From Fervidifonticultor_A sp037443565 (GTDB lineage Bacteria; Sysuimicrobiota; Sysuimicrobiia; Sysuimicrobiales; Humicultoraceae): a stretch of DNA of 64,000 bases. Shown one piece after another: positions 61,151 to 64,000 of the stretch (the first letter of the stretch is position 1; each line of letters opens with the position of its first letter). The notes under the pieces are model-generated. The model was not told the DNA's origin. It saw only the letters and a program-made list of their open reading frames with translations, and ran no database searches. The stretch is taken from contig JBBIOB010000005.1 in assembly GCA_037443565.1 (NCBI GenBank), positions 1 to 64,000 of the forward strand, in the 5' to 3' direction. Both the position numbers and the translations under genes were made by a program.

Positions 61151-61578
61151 AGGTGTCCACGCGGGCCGAGTACGGCATCCGCGCGCTGCTCGAACTGGCT
61201 GCCCACTATGGGCAGGGGCCGATGCAGACACACGTGATCGCCCAGCGGCGGGGTCTGCCTGAACCCTATCTCAACCAGCTGATGAGCACGCTGCGGCAGG
61301 CGGGACTGGTGACGAGCAAGCGCGGCCCAACGGGTGGGCACGCGCTGGCCCGGCCGCCGGAGGCCATCAGCTTGCGTGAAGCCTTCAGTGTGCTGGAAGG
61401 CACCACGTCGCCGTGGTGGTGTGTCGAAGTGGACGATCCCGACTGCGACTACGCCGCTGGCTGCGGGCTGCGGCCGGTGTGGCGGGCCCTCCAGGCCGCC
61501 GCCGAAGGCGTACTCGACCGGCTCACGCTGGCTGACCTGCGCGCTGAACGCGATCGCCAGCCAGCGGCCCGCCGGTAG
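61147..61578 (+). CDS. Rrf2-family transcriptional regulator (possible Fe-S sensor)
   Basis: The 143-residue winged-helix regulator starts MKVSTRAEYGIRALLELAAHYG, the Rrf2 hallmark, with the recognition region RGLPEPYLNQLMSTLRQAGLVTSKRGPTGGHALARPPEAISLREAFSVLEG. Three cysteines with spacing C-x7-C-x5-C (WWCVEVDDPDCDYAAGCG) resemble the cluster ligands of IscR (C-x5-C-x5-C), so an Fe-S cluster is likely. CymR, another Rrf2 protein, controls cysteine metabolism. As the last coupled gene of the cysteine run it could report iron-sulfur status. Confidence 0.87.
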   Translation: MKVSTRAEYGIRALLELAAHYGQGPMQTHVIAQRRGLPEPYLNQLMSTLRQAGLVTSKRGPTGGHALARPPEAISLREAFSVLEGTTSPWWCVEVDDPDCDYAAGCGLRPVWRALQAAAEGVLDRLTLADLRAERDRQPAARR

Positions 61579-61629
61579 CGGGCGCAAGGAAATACCGGGG
61601 CGCCGTCTCGCGTTGACCATGGCGGCGCT

Positions 61630-62280
61630 ATGGGTGCGTGTGCGGTGAACGCTGATTACAGAGGCGCGACCCTGACCGACGAGGAGCGCGACCGCTTCGA
61701 GGCGATCGTCAACGAGCACCTCGATGGGCTGTACGGGACCGCCCTGCGCCTGACGCGCAATCGTGCGACGGCCGAGGACCTGGTCCAGGACACATTTCTG
61801 AAAGCCTGGCGATCGTTTCGCACCTTCCAGGCCGGCACGAATGCCCGCGCGTGGCTGTACAAGATCCTCATGAACGCGTACATCGATAGCTACCGGCGGT
61901 CGAGCCGCGCGCCCGACATCGTGGACCACGAGGACGTGGGGGACTTCTACCTCTACGCCAAGGCGCAGGAGAGCGAGGACCTGAAGCGCGCCGGCGATCC
62001 CGAGGAGATCCTGCTCTCAAAGATCATGGACGCCGATGTCAAGGACGCGCTCGAGCAGGTGCCCGAGCCGTTCCGGGCGGCGGTCATCCTGGCCGACCTC
62101 CAGGACTTCTCCTACCGGGAGATCGCCGACATCCTGGAGATCCCGATCGGCACGGTCATGTCGAGGCTCTACCGAGGCCGGCGCCACCTGCAGCGCCTGC
62201 TGTGGGACTACGCAAAGCGGGCCGGGTACACCAACGGGGAAACGTCGCCCCCGTCGACGCCATCTCCCGTGGTGCCATGA
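61630..62280 (+). CDS. ECF sigma factor (SigH/ECF-type)
   Basis: The 216-residue sigma factor: region 2 EAIVNEHLDGLYGTALRLTRNRATAEDLVQDTFLKAWRSF with TNARAWLYKILMNAYIDSYRR, an acidic linker, and region 4 ALEQVPEPFRAAVILADLQDFSYREIADILEIPIGTVMSRLYRGRRHLQ. Length, linker and the following zinc anti-sigma gene match the SigH/SigR group of oxidative or heat stress sigma factors. It may start at ATG 61630 or GTG 61645. ATGA overlap with the anti-sigma gene. Confidence 0.92.
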   Translation: MGACAVNADYRGATLTDEERDRFEAIVNEHLDGLYGTALRLTRNRATAEDLVQDTFLKAWRSFRTFQAGTNARAWLYKILMNAYIDSYRRSSRAPDIVDHEDVGDFYLYAKAQESEDLKRAGDPEEILLSKIMDADVKDALEQVPEPFRAAVILADLQDFSYREIADILEIPIGTVMSRLYRGRRHLQRLLWDYAKRAGYTNGETSPPSTPSPVVP

Positions 62281-62513
62281 GCGAGATCGACTGCAACGAA
62301 GTGCTCCGGCGCCTCTGGGCGTATCTCGACGGCGAAGCCGACGAGGCCGCCTGCCAGGACCTCGAGGTGCACATCGCGCGCTGCCTGGGGTGTCGGCACC
62401 AAGTCGACTTCGAAGTCCGCCTGCGGCAGATCATCCAGAGCAAGTGCCGGAGCGAGCCCGCGCCTCAGAAGCTCCGCGAGGACTTGCGGCGACTGCTGGG
62501 TAACTCTCCTTAG
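62277..62513 (+). CDS. Zinc-binding anti-sigma factor (RsrA-like)
   Basis: The 78-residue protein with CNEVLRRLWAYLDGEADEAACQDLEVHIARCLGCRHQVDFE. The HxxxCxxC zinc motif (HIARCLGC) plus Cys6 and the upstream Cys of this fold match RsrA-type ZAS proteins, whose thiols oxidise and release the partner sigma. ATG 62277 is inside the sigma stop codon overlap; the ORF is open upstream only within the sigma gene. Confidence 0.9.
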   Translation: MSEIDCNEVLRRLWAYLDGEADEAACQDLEVHIARCLGCRHQVDFEVRLRQIIQSKCRSEPAPQKLREDLRRLLGNSP

Positions 62514-62545
62514 GCACGAGCCCCATCCCGTCCAAGGAGGGTCCC

Positions 62546-62926
62546 ATGTCCAAAGAGGTCATTCGCAGCGATCAGGCGCCGCTGCCCATCGGCCCATACT
62601 CGCAGGCGATCCGCGCCGGAGGCCTGCTGTACCTGGCCGGGCAGATCCCCCTTGACCCGGCGACCGGGCAGATCGTGGGCGCCGACATCAAGGCGCAGAC
62701 ACGCCAGGTGCTGGCGAACCTGTCGGCGGTCCTCGGCGCCGCCGGCTCCTCGTTCGACCGCGTCGTGAAGACCACGATCTTCCTCAAGGACATGAACGAC
62801 TTCGGGGCGATGAACGAGGAGTACGCGAGCGCGTTCCGCGAGTTGCCCCCGGCCCGCACCACGGTGCAGGTCGCACGGCTGCCCCGCGACGCGCTGGTGG
62901 AGATCGACTGCATCGCGCTGGCGTAG
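62546..62926 (+). CDS. ridA: RidA-family enamine/imine deaminase
   Basis: The 126-residue YjgF/RidA protein: APLPIGPYSQAIRAGGLLYLAGQIPLDPATGQIVG, then FDRVVKTTIFLKDMNDFGAMNEEY and PARTTVQVARLPRDALVEIDCIAL. The arginine in PARTTVQVA and the tyrosine/glutamate pattern are those of active RidA members, which hydrolyse reactive 2-aminoacrylate from PLP enzymes such as threonine or serine dehydratases. ATG 62546 follows AAGGAGG. Confidence 0.94.
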   Translation: MSKEVIRSDQAPLPIGPYSQAIRAGGLLYLAGQIPLDPATGQIVGADIKAQTRQVLANLSAVLGAAGSSFDRVVKTTIFLKDMNDFGAMNEEYASAFRELPPARTTVQVARLPRDALVEIDCIALA

Positions 62927-63068
62927 CACCTGCCGGCGACTTACGCGCTGTGGCTCATTGGGACCGTTCTGGTCCCATCCTACTGTGGTACTATCAGGAT
63001 GATCTGTCCGCCGGAGCGTCAGGGTGAACCATCGCATCGGCGGATGGATCCAGGGGCTTGCGACGCAC

Positions 63069-63142
63069 TGGGGGGTCGGCTAACGGCAAGCCGGCGGTCT
63101 TTGGAACCGCAGATTCAGGTTCGAGTCCTGGCCCCCCAGCCA
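63069..63142 (+). tRNA. tRNA-Gln (TTG), CCA encoded
   Basis: Acceptor TGGGGGG pairs with CCCCCCA, with discriminator G and an encoded CCA. Anticodon arm GCGGT-CTTTGGA-ACCGC has TTG at 63111-63113. A TACTAT -10-like box at 62989-62994 lies upstream. Confidence 0.95.
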
Positions 63143-63146
63143 CCTC

Positions 63147-64000
63147 TCAGCGCAGCGCCTCAGCGAAACTGTCCCGATACGCAAAGAGCGCCGGTACCCC
63201 GCCCGTGTGGATGAACACCACCGACTGGTCCTTCGCGAACAGGCCCTGCTGCACCAGGTCGATCAGGCCCGCCATCGCCTTGCCCGTGTAGACCGGGTCG
63301 AGCAGGATGCCCTCGGTGCGGGCGACCAGGCGCACCGCCTCCACCATCGCGGCATTCGGCACGCCGTACCCTTCTCGTGAGTACTCGTCGTGGACGACGA
63401 TCTCGTCCGCGGAGAAGCTCAGCGGCGCCCCAAGCACCTGCACGGCCTCGCGGGCGACGCGCAGCACCATCTCAACCAGTTCATCCCTGGGCTCACCGTC
63501 GCTGATGCCGATCAATCGGGCGTTGCTATGCAGGAGCTTCGCCCCCGCGACCAGGCCGCCGTGCGTTCCGCCGCTGCCCGAGGCGAATACCACCGCGTCA
63601 ACCGCGATGCCCATGGCATTCGCCTGGGTCTCCATCTCGTGGAGCGCGTTGACGTAGCCCAGCGCGCCCACGCCGTTGGAGCCGCCCGTCGGAATGATGT
63701 AGGGAGTCCTCCCCCCGGCCCGAAGGTCGCGCGCGACCTGCTCCATCACCGGTTTGCGGTCCGCCCCTGCCTCGACGAGCACCACCTCCGCGCCCAAGAT
63801 CTGATAGAGTAGCAGGTTGCCCGTGACCTCGGCGTTGGGGGCGCGGCTCAACACCAGGACGCACCGCATTCCGGCCTTGACCGCCGCCGCCGCGGCCTGG
63901 CGGCAGTGATTCGACTGCAGGCCGCCCTCGGTGATGAGCGCGTCCGAACCCTTCGCGCGCGCATCGCCGATCAGGAACTCCAGTTTGCGGGTCTTGTTGC
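63147..64000 (-). CDS. D-cysteine desulfhydrase / ACC deaminase family enzyme (partial, 5' end beyond window)
   Basis: PLP fold-type II protein. The visible part starts beyond the window edge with NKTRKLEFLIGDARAKG (PLP lysine), then LITEGGLQSNHCRQAAAAAVKAGMRCVLVLSRAP, the phosphate-binding FASGSGGTHGGLVAG and ending LFAKDQSVVFIHTGGVPALFAY. These match the D-cysteine desulfhydrase (DcyD) / 1-aminocyclopropane-1-carboxylate deaminase family. The stop is 5 nt from the tRNA-Gln 3' end on the opposite strand. The N-terminal 30-40 residues are missing. Confidence 0.88.
   Translation of the reverse strand, partial: NKTRKLEFLIGDARAKGSDALITEGGLQSNHCRQAAAAAVKAGMRCVLVLSRAPNAEVTGNLLLYQILGAEVVLVEAGADRKPVMEQVARDLRAGGRTPYIIPTGGSNGVGALGYVNALHEMETQANAMGIAVDAVVFASGSGGTHGGLVAGAKLLHSNARLIGISDGEPRDELVEMVLRVAREAVQVLGAPLSFSADEIVVHDEYSREGYGVPNAAMVEAVRLVARTEGILLDPVYTGKAMAGLIDLVQQGLFAKDQSVVFIHTGGVPALFAYRDSFAEALR

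Overview
This is a strongly GC-rich, gene-dense bacterial chromosome segment with short spacers and many ATGA or GTGA stop/start overlaps. Several traits fit a soil or subsurface lineage on the Terrabacteria side (uncultured phyla near Chloroflexota, Armatimonadota or Actinomycetota) better than a proteobacterium: a T-box leader, DtxR-type and Fur-type regulators side by side, a split proton-translocating transhydrogenase (pntAA/pntAB/pntB), a prokaryotic-type SpeH, and a carrier-protein (CysO-type) cysteine pathway. No rRNA or other firm marker is present, so the phylum is inference.

Layout. 1-10.9 kb: a branched-chain amino acid operon, ilvB-ilvC-ilvN-leuA-leuC-leuD-cimA-(small ORF)-leuB. 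Its leader of about 500 nt carries a ykkC-family riboswitch followed by a leucine-specific T-box. The ilvC product is of the long, plant-like class II type. 10.9-12.4 kb: DinB-like remnant, Phd/PIN toxin-antitoxin pair, tRNA-Asp. 12.4-19.3 kb: secreted protein, lone hutU, SDR protein, a broken peroxiredoxin gene, tRNA-Phe, OsmC, adenine deaminase, UPF0173-type hydrolase. 19.4-31.1 kb: pnt operon, leucyl aminopeptidase, ornithine cyclodeaminase-like enzyme, two M20 peptidases, YceI, a diguanylate cyclase, a small export protein. 31.2-44.8 kb: peptide ABC transporter without ATPases, speH, AEC and MFS transporters, AlaX-like editing protein, M20 deacylase, CcdA, S41 protease, ABC-class ATPase.

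44.8-48.2 kb is an accessory island. It holds an IS110-family remnant, then same-strand gene cassettes (a ParE-type toxin-antitoxin pair, a YCII protein, HicBA, a GNAT) separated by sites with integron attC architecture. No integrase gene is visible. One hicA is cut off exactly at an attC site and its frame reads on into the next cassette.

48.2-52.5 kb: ABC-2 exporter with a NEW3-type secreted protein, and an unknown secreted protein. 52.8-61.6 kb: a fur-dtxR pair divergent from a tightly packed run that joins ferric-iron ABC import, lipB, and a cysteine module: CysO-like sulfur carrier, ParB-fold protein resembling free serine kinases (SbnI/SerK), CysM-like synthase, Mec-like JAMM protease and an Rrf2 regulator. 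The order suggests serine -> O-phosphoserine -> cysteine with carrier-bound sulfur, coupled to iron supply. 61.6-64 kb: ECF sigma/zinc anti-sigma pair, RidA, tRNA-Gln and a partial D-cysteine desulfhydrase-like gene running off the end.
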